A model generated the notes under the pieces. It saw only the letters and a list, made by a program, of their open reading frames with translations. It was not told the origin of the DNA and searched no databases. The position numbers and the translations under genes are program-made. A stretch of 64,000 nt of DNA from Varroa destructor (Eukaryota > Arthropoda > Arachnida > Mesostigmata > Varroidae), in contig NW_019211456.1 in the NCBI RefSeq assembly GCF_002443255.2, forward strand, positions 23,305,061 through 23,369,060, written 5' to 3'. This document shows positions 1 through 13,899 of this stretch, one piece after another (position 1 is the stretch's first letter; each line of letters opens with the position of its first letter).

Positions 1-3000
1 TGTTAGCGAGATCGCTCTTCTGAGTTTCGACGATTATGAGACTTTGCCCCCCTCCTTTGGGCAAGTAAGCAACGCTATTGGATAAACTTGGCGTGATGAG
101 ATACCTGAACGTGAGGCGTAAGCTTTCGAAGCGCAGTAACTTTTCCCTCAAAAAATAAAACTTTGTTCGGCCTCAATTTGAAAATGCTTCAAGGCGAATC
201 TATTCGAACTTTATTCGGACGTTTTTCAAAGTAAATTCCAATTACACAAAGCGTTTCTGACGACAAAGAAAACTAGTGCACGTTTACGCATTTCCCAAAA
301 ACTCGTTACTGCTTTTGATGCTACATGCAACACTGCTGGTAACACGAATTGCAGGACCGTGTCAGGCGTTGTGATAACTCTTCACTCAAAAGTTTCATTG
401 AATGCTTTCTCTTTTTGGCTTGCCTGTAAGTTAACACGTGTCATGCGTACGTACATAACTTTATCCGTCACCAACCGATTTGGATAACAAAAATATACAG
501 GCTAATTGTGCGGGGTTAAAGCGAATCCCTTACCTATGAATGTTATTAGTGAAGAACATTTTATATGATAAACTCAAGGTACGTATTGAATTCGGACCGA
601 TAGTTACCCGATGAAATGGCACATTTTAAAATACAGATGAAACTTTATTCGATGTCCTTCGTTCCATAATTTTTCTATATTGCCCAGACTTTTCTATCTA
701 TCGTGCTCGCTTCGTATCAGTTTGCCATGACTAGAATACAGGTTTAACATATAACCAAAACATTGTAATTATTAACGACTTTTGACTGCGGACGGTTTTG
801 GCTCGCCCTCCGTCAGCGTGTGACAAACAAGAAGTTATTATACAAATCAATAATAATGTTCAGATAATGAAATCGTACTGGTGCAAGCCGATAAACTATG
901 TACCGCCGAACGAAAAAGCACCTCACGTTGACCCCTAAACAAAGTCATTTGCTGTGTTCTTCAAGCACATTTTCGCTAGCCAGGATTAGCACAGTTCTAT
1001 GAATTACTTCGAATGCCACGATCTTTCGTCCCTCTGCGACCTGTACAGCTGAGCCTTGCTACCCTAACGACCCAGTCTTAGGGGGCCTTTCTACGGATCT
1101 GTTTAGTGCACTGTTCTGTGGTCGTGTGTATGTACGTTGACGCTATCGGTTTCGATAATAATCCACATCGTTCTGTACATCCACACCATTTCAAGTGCTG
1201 TACCGTCGCAAAGGTTTGCCAGCTCAGACACGCGACATGCTAGCAGCCAAAGGAACCGTGGCCAATATGATCGAAACGCCTGTCGCATTGTCACCGTTAT
1301 GGCTACGACAGAAAACGTACGCAAAGGCATCGGCGGCCGTGACGACAACGCCAACTCAACGACAACATAACAACAACAACAACAACAGTAACATGGAGAT
1401 CAGCAAACAAGCCATAGCGAAAAAGAAAAGGAAGATGATAAAACGACGATAAAGGCAGTGGCCAGCAAAAAAAATAGAGAGTCGCTTATACCACTGAAAC
1501 AGGTACCATTAATTTTCATCTTGCAGTTCTAGACGTTCAATAAGCAGGCAAGAAGGCGCACGGTCTGGCGGGCGCACATCTTTGTCGAAATCCACGGGCT
1601 ATAAAAAGCAGTTCACGAAGCGACTGATAGTTATAGAGTGCTTACAGCTTTCTACTCAGAGACATAAAGGCAGACAAATACATATGCCACCTAATACCTG
1701 TACGGACGCATCAGTGGGTTGTTTACGTTCTGAGGCATTTGTAGCCCGAGTGATTGCACATGTGGGAAAGCCGCATTTGTCATTCATGGGTATTACATGG
1801 AAACCGTATTAGATATTATGCTCTATCAATTATTCATTATGGGGCTATGAAGAAATAATAACTTGTGGTTGTTTCGATAGCGCAGGTGTGATAGATAATA
1901 TATTGATGCCTTAAATTAGTATATTAACTGTGATAGCCTATAGAATTGTCTTATGTGGCTATACGCTGTACTTCTGAGCGCACTCAACACTGATACTGGG
2001 AAAGAATTGCTGTACCTATTTGAAGTTGGCCTGTTTTATATAGAATATAGTCAAGTCGTGTATATTGGCAATGTTGCTTAACGGCAACAACGGCAAAAAA
2101 GGCCTACGAGCCTTTAGCGAACGATGCACATCTACGAAGGAAGTAAGCAAACATTAAGAGAGCTAGTCATTCTAGAGAGGCCGCGTTCTCCGACAAAAAG
2201 GATGCGGCAACAGAGGATGTAAAAATAGAACGATACCCCTGAGGAGAGAAGAGCAGGTTGGAGGAAGGGGAAAAAATGACGACTTGTCATCGTCAGGAAT
2301 TGTTGTCTCCTTACCTATTTGCCTTTGACCGGCTTCAACAGGCACAGCGGTTCCACAAGCACTATTGCTACCGCTTGATAGCGCAACGGCGGCAGCCGCG
2401 CATTCGGGCGTCAGTAAAGCGCGAGACCTGTACCATCTACGAACACGGCAGAAGCGTTGCCGCTACTAGTCGTAAATTGAATGGACGAAACGCTCCAACG
2501 CGTCCGAGGCGTTTAGTAAGAGGGTGAACAGTCAACAGTTCGACGATGCTGGCGGGAACAAAACTGACGGGGGTTTTGCCGAGCTACGTTGATGTGTTAC
2601 CTTATCTTGGCGTTGATTTTTTGTTTTTCTTTCGTTAGCCAACGAGCGTCAGCGGCAGCAGCGACGGCTACGGACTCTGTAGATTAAACAGATTGACGGA
2701 TCTCTCTGCTGATTGACTGCTTGAAGATTGACTTTTCGGGGGAATAGATCAGATCGTCGAGGTAGTGGAGCCGATGACAGCAATATCGATAACGAGAAAG
2801 AGTGAATCTGATACTGATGACCATTACGAAAACGGTGGATTAATGTAGTTATGCCAGCGTTGCATGAGCTATCGACGGTCTGAACTCTGCCGAAGAAAAC
2901 GACCAGTAGCAGCAAATACTAATTTCTAGTAGAAAACATCTAGATACATAGGGCTGTGCAGCGGAAGAGAGAGTTCTTCTTGTCGACTGCATTAGATTTG

Positions 3001-4600
3001 TATCTACTTACATCGATAGGTTAACTATTAACTTTTTAAACCTGTGTTTTCGGACATATTTGGCAAGTTCATATAGGGATTTAATGCCTTTGGGCCCAGG
3101 TCACTATTTCATGTCTACCCAGGTAAAAACATATAATTGGAATTTGGTCAAATATACGTTGCAATTATAGTATGAATGCACCTCTCAAGGATATTGTTGG
3201 ATCGCTGCTATGTTAACCAATGTCAGCTTTCACGTTTTCGGCCAATAGGGTTTGGGCATATGCTTTACTTATTATTGTTTAGCCATTTAATTGAATTTCC
3301 CCGAATAGAATTTTAACTGAGTAACATGATGTACTTTTCCTCTACATTGTACATGGCTTATCCTACAAGGATGTGATCTTCCACTTGTTATACTGCCAGC
3401 AAATGGCACGTTAAAGTACATGATAATGCAGAAGAAGAGAAACGCTAATGTTTACAAATTTGGCTTCAGATTTCGACGATTAAGATTTAGGAACCTACCG
3501 TAGCTAGAGTAGCACCCATAATTCTGCACCGGGCTTTTACTTTGAATTTTGTTTTATTTTGGTATCGAAGACGCTGCTCATACAAGATTGGCTTAGGATG
3601 TTTAGCTCGCGACACATTTGCATAGACATTGATATCTACCTTTTAAAGTAAACTAGCATCTGTAATAGATCATATGAGACGCGCCTATATTGGGTAGTAG
3701 GGAGCTATATACGGAGGCTTCTATGAATCTGCGCGGAGAAAAAGCTTGAAGGACTAGATGGGCCCGAGCAGCCAGCCTCATCAATGGCAATCCTCGAATC
3801 AGCATTCCATAGATGTATGCCGTCCGTTTTCTGACTGCACGCGGCGTTGTCTCCTGCCAAACACTTGTTCTAAATTTTCTACCGTGACTCAGCTCTGAGT
3901 CGAACCGATTTTAATAACTGTATAGGAGATTAGGCAACATGTGAAGGTGAAATAAAAAAAACAATCTCAATGAGCTAATAAGACTTCCTGTAAAGTTCGA
4001 CGTTCCCTTAAAAACTCCTCAATCAATTTTTCTTTTTTCTCGTGTCTATAAACAAGCTGCACTATTATGTATGAACTTTGAGATAAAAATGTATTGCGGA
4101 GAAAGCTAGCTACGTTACCGCTAAACGTCTGTGGGTTTTCTATTGTTGTATTGCCAAATCTTTCCGATATTTTGTACATCTTTACATCTTTTGTACATCG
4201 TATTGTATTTTGGCCTTTAATGGCCTATATAGAAAGAGGATCTCATTTTCGATACTCGCACCAAACCTATAAAGGACTATCACTTATCAATGACAGACAG
4301 AGCGAGATAGAAGGCAGTGAGTCACATCCGTACGATGCTTAGCCCACACAGTAACGGAATTGGACTCCCGCTTTTAGCGGGCTGACAAAAAGCATGTTGC
4401 TACTTTTGCTAATTTTCGGAGCCTGCCATCAGATTTAACCTGCCTAGTCAGACGAATTAGCGAGATAAGGTTACAAATTTTAGTGCGCGTCAGTACGGTA
4501 CTTTGTGTGTAATTAAAAACAATTCTTCCACATGGATTCATTGAGTTCACGCACATACACCCACACACGCGAGAATCTCTGCATGCCTATACTTCAGCCT
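1..4600. other. Non-coding stretch, no gene recognised
   Basis: I see no frame here that resembles a known protein. All open frames are short and most start at non-ATG codons. The stretch holds a (CAA)n tract at 1371-1387 inside an 85-codon plus-strand frame (1195-1452) that ends in a lysine/arginine-rich tail; that frame begins at TTG rather than ATG and has no other support. A slightly GC-richer patch lies at about 2330-2530. Splice-like motifs occur on the minus strand (GTAAGG near 529 and 2311), but no coding segment lies next to them. It is most simply read as intergenic or intronic DNA. Confidence 0.6.
1371..1387 (+). repeat. (CAA)n trinucleotide tract
   Basis: Between five and six CAA units in a row. 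In the open frame that crosses it the tract reads as polyasparagine, but that frame is not supported as a gene. It is a simple microsatellite. Confidence 0.8.
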
Positions 4601-7405
4601 GACCGCTGGTGTTTTTTTTCGTTTCACATTCATAAATTCTCTGAGCGGAATTAGCCAAGAAGCGCTCATCATCGAGAACCGTTCATCAAAACATTGTTCT
4701 TCTTCGGCCACATAATTTTGCTTAAATAATCCCTCTCCTTAAGTAGCGCTAGGGGCAGATTAAAGCGATAATGAGCTCTTGCTGCAGCGAAAGTGTATTT
4801 ACATTCAAGGATCATTTTCTATGTTCGCTTTACTTCGTTTCCTTTTAGGCAGATTAGCCGTTGACAATGGATAACGGCGGCGTACGGCAAGCTGTTCCTG
4901 TAAAGAGTGTCGAACTAGTTAAAAACACGCTACACAAGTGTATGTCTGTCGTATTAAACAACGTATTCTGAACGCTTTCGTTCAGTAAACGCGTCCTCTT
5001 ATCCCAAGCACGCGCCCTCGTCGTCTACGTCATAACAACACTGTAGCAGTGGTAATACTATTACTAGTAAAGGGTCACGGTAATTACTTTCCGTTGCTAG
5101 CTTAACTGCTTATAGAATAGATCTGGCTTCCTGTGGACCTTCAGTTTGTCCGTGAATGCACGTGTATGCACACATGTATGTACACGTGGGATTGTCACTG
5201 TACTCTAGATGCTACACTTGGCAAATCTTTGTTACGCAGCATTTCACCCCCTCTCCTTCTGTCTGTGGCTTTCTTGTGAATTCAATTCGGAACGGACGGT
5301 TGCGTTTGCTGTGTGTGATGCTATGGTCGTCTCCCTGTTCGTATGATTCGACTTTTAGCTCTAATCAGCTTTTCAATTTCTTTCTCCTGTCCCGTTTTTG
5401 CACGAACTACTAACTAATTAATCCACCCATCCAGTCACCCAATACGACACGCGGTTACTAACTTTTTCCATGTGTCACGTTACGTCCTCGCCTTCTTCTT
5501 TTGTCGTGGTAACAAACTCTTCCTTCCTGTATTTTTCCTATGGACGTTCTCAATTCCCTTTCAGAGTTCCTCACAGCGGATGGCAGTGTTCGCCGCCGCT
5601 GTTTCGCTATCGCTACCTCCAACAGCGTTGTCTGTCAATGTCATTCTAGCTGTTGTAGTCTGCCTGGTACCCCCACGCGTTGTATGTAGCAGTTGCTGAC
5701 TTGGTTTCACAGAACCGCCTTCTTTGTTCATGATACCGACCTAGCGGTGGAACGCCGTGGGATAAACAGGTACTGTGTATGATGTGTGGCTCCGTGTACC
5801 AGTTAGATGAATAGCATGGCCATACGTACATGTACAGCAAAGTGCCCCCCGCCCTCGCTTCATTTTCCCACCCCTACAATGGCAACAATGTGCTATATGG
5901 AGTCACCAGTTGTGTATGCTTCAGCGTTCTCGTCAGCGTTTCCTGTGACTCGGCGGCGAGATTCGACCGCTGTATCGCCGGCGCCCGCGAACAGTTTCAC
6001 CCCTTCTTTGGCTGTACACTATGAAAGCTCGATTCTTCAGAGTTTAGCGCAGACCTGCTCAACAGTTCCGCGAGTACGAAGAGAAGACGTATGCTGTAGA
6101 AAAGGAACGAGCCAGAAATCGAGAAGATGAAGCAGCCTAATTATAGAAGTCATCTCCTGCAGAAATCTCGCTAACCCTTAGCTATTCTCATTTCGTAACA
6201 CTGGGAGAAGGAAAAGTCTGCGGGTAGTACAACTGATTCCGCTGTCGCTGCCTTATTAAGGAGATTCCTTACTACGACACAAAGAGACCAGTGTCGCGTC
6301 ATCCATTCGTTCACATAGTGAAGTCTGTTGGGCGAACGAGAAGCTAATGTAGAACATGACACTGATTACAAATATAATAGCCGACACCATGTCGTGTAAC
6401 TAAGAGCCGGGATACTTCATACATTGTTATTATTTTTGCTGAGAAAAGAGTTTTGTTGCTTCGGTCGTCGAAAATAGATTTCGAGGCGGAATCAGAATAC
6501 GACTCACATCTCACAATGTCTAGGGCAAGCCTCATCGGTTTAATGTTGAGATCGCGAAAAACACCGCAGAACAACCTAATTTCTGACGTTGGTATAAGGC
6601 AATAATAGGGTCTAGATTCGACGTACTCGAGCTGTACTGGTAACGTGCTTTCCTACGAAAATTAGGAATACGAGAGGCGACATAGGTTGAAAACCTGTCT
6701 CAGACTGATGCCGGCACGGCCTTAAGCTGCATTTAACGGCGTACCGGACGTAACACATATGGACAAGAGTGTGGCTTCGTCTAAAACTCTGCTGCCTAAA
6801 CCGAGCGCCTAACTCATTTGCTTTTCCATCCTGCGTGTGTGCGTAACCGTAATAATTCTAGGCTGACGCAGCCTACATCTTCATCGCAGTTAACCGTTGG
6901 CCATACCGGTCGGCCTAACCTCTACGAGAGCAGACGTCTACTTTAATCATTTCTTCTAAAATACAATGGCGGCAGTAGCAGTAAACAGCAGGAGCCAGAA
7001 TGCAAATAACTGTTTGGTTTGCCCTTTTGAGCGCCATCGATTACGAACGGGTATTGCTGTAACTAGTGCAGCTGGGCAGTTGCATATATCTTCGTGCAGA
7101 GCCGTACGAAGGCAATGTAGGCCGTCGTGCACAACCGTTGTCGTTCTCTCGGGAGGAAAAGCGAAAGGGAAGCCGTATGCGTGACTTTCGTTATTAGTAT
7201 GCTAACAGGAGTATCTCCAACGTTTGCATTATATCTCTTCCTCTACGCGGAAATGCTAAATACGAAGGAGAAATATTAGTTAATAGACTTGTAGTAGTTA
7301 TTCAAAGCTGTGTTTGTCTATAAAGTTCAGTGATAAGGCCATTCAATATATTTACTATTGATAATAAAATTATCTTTAGGACTCTGTATATACTATTATT
7401 AATGG

Positions 7406-7437
7406 TTTAAGGTAAAGCTTGTATGCTTTACCTTAAA
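7406..7437. repeat. Perfect 13-bp inverted repeat (hairpin)
   Basis: The arms at 7406-7418 and 7425-7437 are exact reverse complements separated by six bases (TTGTAT). The arm reads TTTAAGGTAAAGC. There is no T-run or neighbouring gene that would make it a terminator. It may be a chance hairpin in AT-rich DNA or a remnant of a small foldback element. Confidence 0.8.
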
Positions 7438-8181
7438 TCGATAGGATCTATATTAAATTCAGGATAAGCGGATTTAAGTAATAGGGCAGAAGGAAAAATT
7501 TCATCGACGGATCGCTGCATTCGACCATCGTTGTTATAGTCCAAAGCTTGATTTTTAAGATTCACCTTTAGATACTTCGTTAATTAAAAACTATATTTTA
7601 GATAAAGAACCTATTTGATGTTTGCAAAATAATCAAAGCTCCTCATTGTCAGTGTCGTAGTTGACGCCCGCTTTGAATTATTAATTTTACAGGCAGATTC
7701 CAGGGTGACAAACGATGCAGTAATGAGTCGAATAGGACTGGCCTTGAAGAACAGGTCTCCATTGCAAATAGACCCGGGTAAGCCTGAAGGCACGTAAGTT
7801 CAGTACCTAAATGAATTCAGACTATTGCTGTATGTAAACGAAAAATGTTTTCTCCTTCAGTTTCTGCTGCTTCATTCATTTCTTGACGGCTCGATGCAGG
7901 ATCGCTAAGGCACTAGTTTGAATATGCAAAAGAATAGTGTAAGTTCGCCGGATCGCAGTGGTAGCCTATATGCTTGAAAGTTATTTACTTTGTTAGCGTT
8001 ACGTATGTTCTGACCCAGACTAAGGATAACCACGTCGAAATGTAAAAACAAACGAGACCGATTCCATACGTCTTACTAGCCTGTTTGCTCGTATTGTACG
8101 CTAGAATCTTTTCGTTCCTTGTTGCTTCTAACTCGTTCCTTGTTGAAACGCCGCTACATATTGCGATAGCGATAAGACTGA

Positions 8182-8203
8182 AATCATTAATTAATTAATG
8201 ATT
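8182..8203. repeat. 22-bp AT-rich palindrome followed by short direct repeats
   Basis: The 22 bases form a perfect palindrome built from ATTA and TAAT units, and further TAATCAT units continue to about 8222. It reads as low-complexity AT DNA with local duplication. Confidence 0.75.
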
Positions 8204-8318
8204 AATCATTAATCATTAATTAAGGACAGCTAAATTAAAAATACTTTCTATTATTACTGTAGGTGATTTTCTAGATCCTACATAGACTTTAAAAACTGCG
8301 TACGCTGTTCACACCAAA

Positions 8319-8333
8319 CCCCCCCCCCCCCCC
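8319..8333 (+). repeat. C15 homopolymer run
   Basis: Fifteen consecutive C residues. Long C runs are unusual in otherwise AT-rich DNA and are prone to length errors, so the exact count may vary. No gene context. Confidence 0.85.
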
Positions 8334-10352
8334 AATTTCTGTTTATTAACGACATAATAAGTATCCTTGATGAATATCAGCTTTCACGGTATGTTTTATT
8401 AACATACGGCAATGGCACCAATGTCATCGCTACCAACCTGCTTTTCGGTTTTCATGGCGTCGCTGATGTGAACCTAGAACGCGCGTTTCAATTCATCAGT
8501 GCATTTAGTTTGAAGGTCCGCCCTGTCAGGCGACGAGAAAGGACCCCGCCTTTGTCGCTGATAACAGATCCGCGCGCACATAGGCACACATTGATAGCTG
8601 CACACCCGTTACAAGGAAACGAGGAAGAATTCACCAAATTACACCTAGCAGTTACCTACGGAATAAATAATGCTGTTCCAGTGCTTAATACCAGTCAGCA
8701 TGACATACGGCAGCATGCACTATATGACTTCAGCGGCGCAGGACTTGATTCGGTTGTTTGAGAGGCGCGCCGATTTCTTTTGTTATCGATAAAATACACA
8801 CAAGCTCTCGTGATCGTGCATCTTTATACGGCTTCAATTCATAACAGTAAGATTTGATTTAGTTTAGATTGAAAATTTAGTTTGGTGGATTAACAGGTGC
8901 ATTTGTACTCGCCGATCATATTCATTTTTTGTATCGCTGCTACATCAGCTGATGGCCTAGAAATGAAGGGACGAAACTCGAGTTTATCGTTAGACATTCG
9001 TTCATCTGCGATTTTCTTACTTGTGTCTAGTCATCGCCATTATTTAGATGTTTTAGACGGGCAATTGGGTGCGGACGACCGCTCACGTCGACCTGCCCGC
9101 GCTCTTCTTTCCCGAGATTTCAATGCAGAAACCTACTTCGCCCAAACTTCACATATGCGAATTCTCCTTTCGTTCCGTCGTTGACGATGCACGCGTACTC
9201 AGCTGCCTGTGCGAGGCACGTTTGCTCTGTCTATGGGTACATGCGGACGATATAATACCGAAATAAATGTCAAACTACCAGTTGGCCGAATTCTAAATCT
9301 GTTCGGCTTCTCTCTGATCTATGAAGATTTGGACGGCATCTGTCAATGTGCTGACAACGATAATGCAGCCTAGACCATTGGCGGATTGTTGGGTGGGCAT
9401 CTAGGCTGTGTGAACTAGATGCACAAAGCCACCCGCTAATATGTATAAATCTCTATACAGTGTGGTGGCTCAGTAGAGCTGACTGAGCAAAGGAAGTTTA
9501 CCGAGGCGGAAAATGACCAACGACGAAGTCAATCAGCCGTTGGTATGAAACTGTTGACTTAATCTGTTATGTACGAGATTCCGCCGACTTGGAAGTAGTA
9601 TGCATAAGTCGACTGTGATTGATTCTGCAATATCCCTATAGTCATTTTATCACTTTTAACTTCTCCTGTAAAGACAGTCCGTGTCTGTACGACGATGTCG
9701 ACACCTGCATTACAAGGCATTTATGGTTTCTATTGTCATATTATTCTAACCGATTGCCCCGAAACCGACTAACATCTTCAAATATATTTGAATCTTAGTC
9801 AAGTCCTCCTACGTATACGCCTACGTTCTTCTACTTGTTCCATTGCTATATGTAGTCTTAACACAAATCTCACACGGACACCGAACGCACTCCAAATGAC
9901 GGACCAACTGATACTTGCTGTTTGCCTGCTCAGGCTGATTCTTAGCCCTGTCCTCTTGGCCGATTTCGTTGTTTTAGAACCGGATTGAGTCGACCGCTGG
10001 GTCGATCATACGACATAAAACAACCATAACTATGCGTGAATAGGAAAGGCTCACAATATCGAAACAGCGAAATGCCGAGTGGGCGAAATAATACACAAAA
10101 GTAGAATTGCTACGATCTGAGCATCTCTGGTCCGGTGTAAAGCAGGCAACTGAGGCGATCGCCGGCACGACGCGTCGTTTGTGAAGGAAGCATCTGTCAT
10201 TTGTGTGGACATCACGAAGTTGAAGCCACTGACCCCCAACCTCATCTAGACTGCACAGCCAGGCGCTATCCAGTGCAGATCTTAGCCAATACATTTAGTT
10301 TCGCCCACGCACCCAGTGTCTCTCTCGAATGGTGACGACGTTCCTGTATAGA

Positions 10353-10395
10353 TACGCGAACATATACGTTGTGTGTACATGTATATATTCGCGTA
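10353..10395. repeat. Imperfect 15-bp inverted repeat
   Basis: Arms 10353-10367 and 10381-10395 pair over 15 bases with one mismatch around a 13-base spacer. Both arms carry the CGCGAA/TTCGCG block. The element sits in unannotated DNA. Confidence 0.6.
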
Positions 10396-10734
10396 GATTC
10401 GCGCGTTTGAAGGGCGACCAGGCCCGTGGGGCTCAATTCTATCAACCGACTTTGTTTTCGCATAGTATATCCATCGCCTGCTATCTCCTTTCACACCCCC
10501 AAGTGTAAACAGGGGTTAAGTAAACACCAATGGTGACTTGGAGTCTAGCTGGCTATTTTCAAGAGCAATAGCGGCAGACATCTGCTACCAATGAATCACT
10601 CAATGCGCTGGACCGTCTTGCCAGATTTGGCGGCATTTGCGGCCGCGATGTAACGAAATCAGGTAATCCCTGAATCGACTCAAGCCCAAGCTGAGGAGGC
10701 TTAAGAAAAGGAAAGAACGTTGAATTTAGTTTGT

Positions 10735-10749
10735 GATGATGATGATGAT
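10735..10749 (+). repeat. (GAT)n trinucleotide tract
   Basis: Five consecutive GAT units. On the minus strand they read as CAT/ATC and produce a histidine run in an unsupported open frame. Simple microsatellite. Confidence 0.8.
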
Positions 10750-11324
10750 AATTATGCTGATGAGGAAATTTAGCAGTCATTCCGTCTATGGCAACGTTCT
10801 CTTGGCTCGCAGGCTTTGTTTTGTGGCTATTTGAGGCTGCACTTCGCGAGGTTGACTTTGTGCTGATAACTACCCGGACGCCGAATTGAGGTGTATTTTT
10901 CAAGTACAATGCATAAAGTATACGGCAGTATTCGATAGCGGATAGTTTTCCGATTCAAGCATACCTAGTTAAAATGTTTAGTGTATACGCAAGTGCAAAT
11001 GTAGTATAAAAGGCGACACGACACATGTAATAACAGAAACGCGTTTGTTAAACGTCTTGGGAGCGTTGCTACACTATCTAAAGTAGGATATTTTGCCAAT
11101 CGTAGGCTTCAACTTTTAGATCAGTTTTCCTCAAACTGTTTCCAGATATCAAACAAAACGCTGACTTTGTGGTACTAATTTTTCAAACTGTGATACTAAT
11201 TCATTCTAGATCTCATCGGGTCTGCTAATATTCGCCTAGGAAAGAAACATCAATAAATCTACTTAATTGTAGCAAGTAGATATTTTTTGACTTCTACGGC
11301 AGAGTTTTCGGGGCCCAGGAATAG

Positions 11325-11352
<28 letters not shown>
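11325..11352. repeat. (AT)14 microsatellite
   Basis: Fourteen uninterrupted AT dinucleotides in otherwise ordinary sequence. Likely polymorphic in length. Confidence 0.9.
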
Positions 11353-11356
<4 letters not shown>

Positions 11357-13899
11357 GTCATTCGTCCAGCAGAAACATCAACTGGCGTGCTCAAGTAAAA
11401 GTAGGAAGTTGAAATCTCAGAAAAAAATGATCATGCACTGAATGAACAGCCTAATAGAATACACCAGCTTCTACCCAATAATTGAAACAGATTTCGTCAC
11501 AATTTCTACATCAGAGATGACTACCTACTGAGCCTATCGGAAATGGCCTACTAACGAATAATCCACAATAACAATTCTTTAAAAAAGAGGCTTTATCCTA
11601 GCAGAGCTTTATACACACCTAAACCGCTTTGTACGTTTGTCGTCCAGCATATACTGTCGATGCGTGACGAGTGGAATTGTGTCGCTGACGAATGCCACTA
11701 TCATCTTGTGGGAATTTGTCGATTCTTGTAACCTTTTGTGGAAAATTGACGAGCAAGCATTTTTTCGTTGGGTCGACGGATGCGGTCCGTGACGATGACA
11801 AAATGGCAAGCATGGTTTTTATTAAGTAGACTTGCCAAATGCCGTTTGTGTTCCACGTGCCAAATTAACCCGCTGATCATGTCCATTGTCTGTTTGGTCT
11901 GTCCAACACTCTCTGGTCAAAAGAAACTATTTTTTGATGGTCAATAGGCTTTAACTTAACGAATATTCCTCGCACATCAGAACGACAAGTTGATACATAT
12001 TTTTCTATAATATAAATAAATACGTAATTTCCTTAGACACTTTATATAACTCTTTTGTCGTGCTTTACTATGATCTGTTCTCAGAAAAGCTTGTCTCATT
12101 TCTGTTTTATCAGTGTCTTTTCTTTTCTTGTAGTATCTATAAAATGGAAGGAATCCCGAGCATCAGCTCATTGGAGCACCAATTCGACAGAACCTGGTGT
12201 TATTAAATGTATTTTTATATCGTGTACATTGAGCTAACATTAACAAAAAGGTATCGATTGCCTGATTGATTTCTCGAAGAGTTTAGGCGACCATCGAATA
12301 CGTTCGAACATGGCTCACTACGATGCGTTCCTGTTTTCGTATGATCTACTCATTTATGGAACATAAGGTATAATTAAGGTAGCTGTGCTTAAATATCTGA
12401 TAATGTCGATATCGACCAATCTGGCACAGGGTATCCATAAAAGCCTGTTCGCATGTAGAAACGCGGTAGCCATTTCGACCTTCGTCTTTTTTCGTGGGAC
12501 CTTTTGTTTAATGGAGAGAAACGCGAAGGCGTATTCGTTCGATAAATTGTGTTCAGCTCTGACATATGTGCATAAATTTATCGTACATAAACAACGACAA
12601 AACGTATGTTGTACCTTGTCATATGATTATCGTAAGCAGAAGGTCAGCTGAAAAATTTGTTTACGAGCGTACTCAATCATCAGCGCCATTGAACGCTACA
12701 AGCTGCATGTTTCTCTGGCGTCAAGCATTGATGATTATAATATGAAAGCGTTAATGAGATGTTCTACACAATCCCTAGATAGCCATTCGCGGGTTGAGTA
12801 CATGGGCAATAGCATTTAAGACAGCAGAAGCACAAACGAAAATTGATAAGAAAACAGCTTTAGCTTAATAAAAACTATTTATCAATTTAATTCGTTCACT
12901 CGCTGCTACTCCATCCGGCCGGCAAGGGAAGATCGCTGCTGCAACGCCGTCAGCGACGACAGCAGGACAACCAGCATGACTTTGGCTGGACGTCTTCCTG
13001 GCCAAAGTGGTTGCATCCGTAGTTTAGTGTGAATAGGAGCGAGGATAGTGATAAAGAGAAATAGGCCATTTGAAGCGCTAATGTGTCGTGGCAGCGCCTG
13101 CGTCTGAGGGCGGACTAGCTGACATCGTAAACTGTGATGGGATTCGGCAACAATCATTTAGCTAACCGTATTACCTTTTATACACACATACGCATAGAAA
13201 CGGCCCAGCAATTTAATAAAAGCGTTTACAGTATCGCCTATGGCCTATCATTAACACTACTGACGACGGCAACTGATTGCACTGTGAGGAACCTATGTAG
13301 ACAGTCCCATGCGGCCTACTTAAGGTGGAGGCAAAAAAAATTTTGTAAAATCACGATTTAGTAGAAACGGTTGGTGTCTTAGTATAAATCGATAGAGTGT
13401 AGCGCATTTGTTGTAGATGATTTTAGGGGTGATAACGCAGGTAGCAACTAAATATTCGAGATTGACACGCCAAGATATTTTTACGGTACTCATCATTTAC
13501 CAGAATCGAAATACGCAGCTTCTCGAGTGTGGTTGCTTATCCAGCGTCTGTATTCTACTATCCCACTACAAAACAAAATACTAACCATTAACTAAATGTA
13601 CAAAATTATGTAAAATGCGCTCGAAGAGCTGCATACATTAAATGTACGAAAAAAGCCCAGGTGCACTTTAATAATGCACATTGAAGTCTTTCTGTTGAAA
13701 TACTAAAGCCACTAGCCAAAGCAGAACGGTCAGCGTTGCGGGCTTTCACATGTAAATTGGTTTACTGAAGTTATTTTAGCACGAAGTAGAGGGTACCATG
13801 AACTGTGCTAATGGTAACGTCATCCCGTTCCCACATCATACAACGTAAGATGTCCGGCCGCATTCGTCTACTATGATGGCCAGAATCATTGAACACACA

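Larger units (their letters stand above)
4600..13890. other. Non-coding stretch with simple repeats and small hairpins
   Basis: No recognisable coding sequence. The frames here (for example 107 codons at 5807-6130 plus and 116 codons at 10559-10909 minus) have no domain, signal or splice support. What can be seen is structural: a 13-bp hairpin at 7406-7437, an AT palindrome at 8182-8203, a C15 run at 8319-8333, an imperfect hairpin at 10353-10395, a GAT tract at 10735-10749 and an (AT)14 microsatellite at 11325-11352. Confidence 0.6.

Noticed and set aside
1195..1452. 85-codon frame with polyasparagine and a basic, nuclear-signal-like tail
   Set aside because: Non-ATG start, low-complexity CAA and AAA/AAG codons, no homology.
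10559..10909. 116-codon minus-strand frame with a histidine run
   Set aside because: The histidine run comes from a GAT/ATC microsatellite; there is no signal, domain or splice support.
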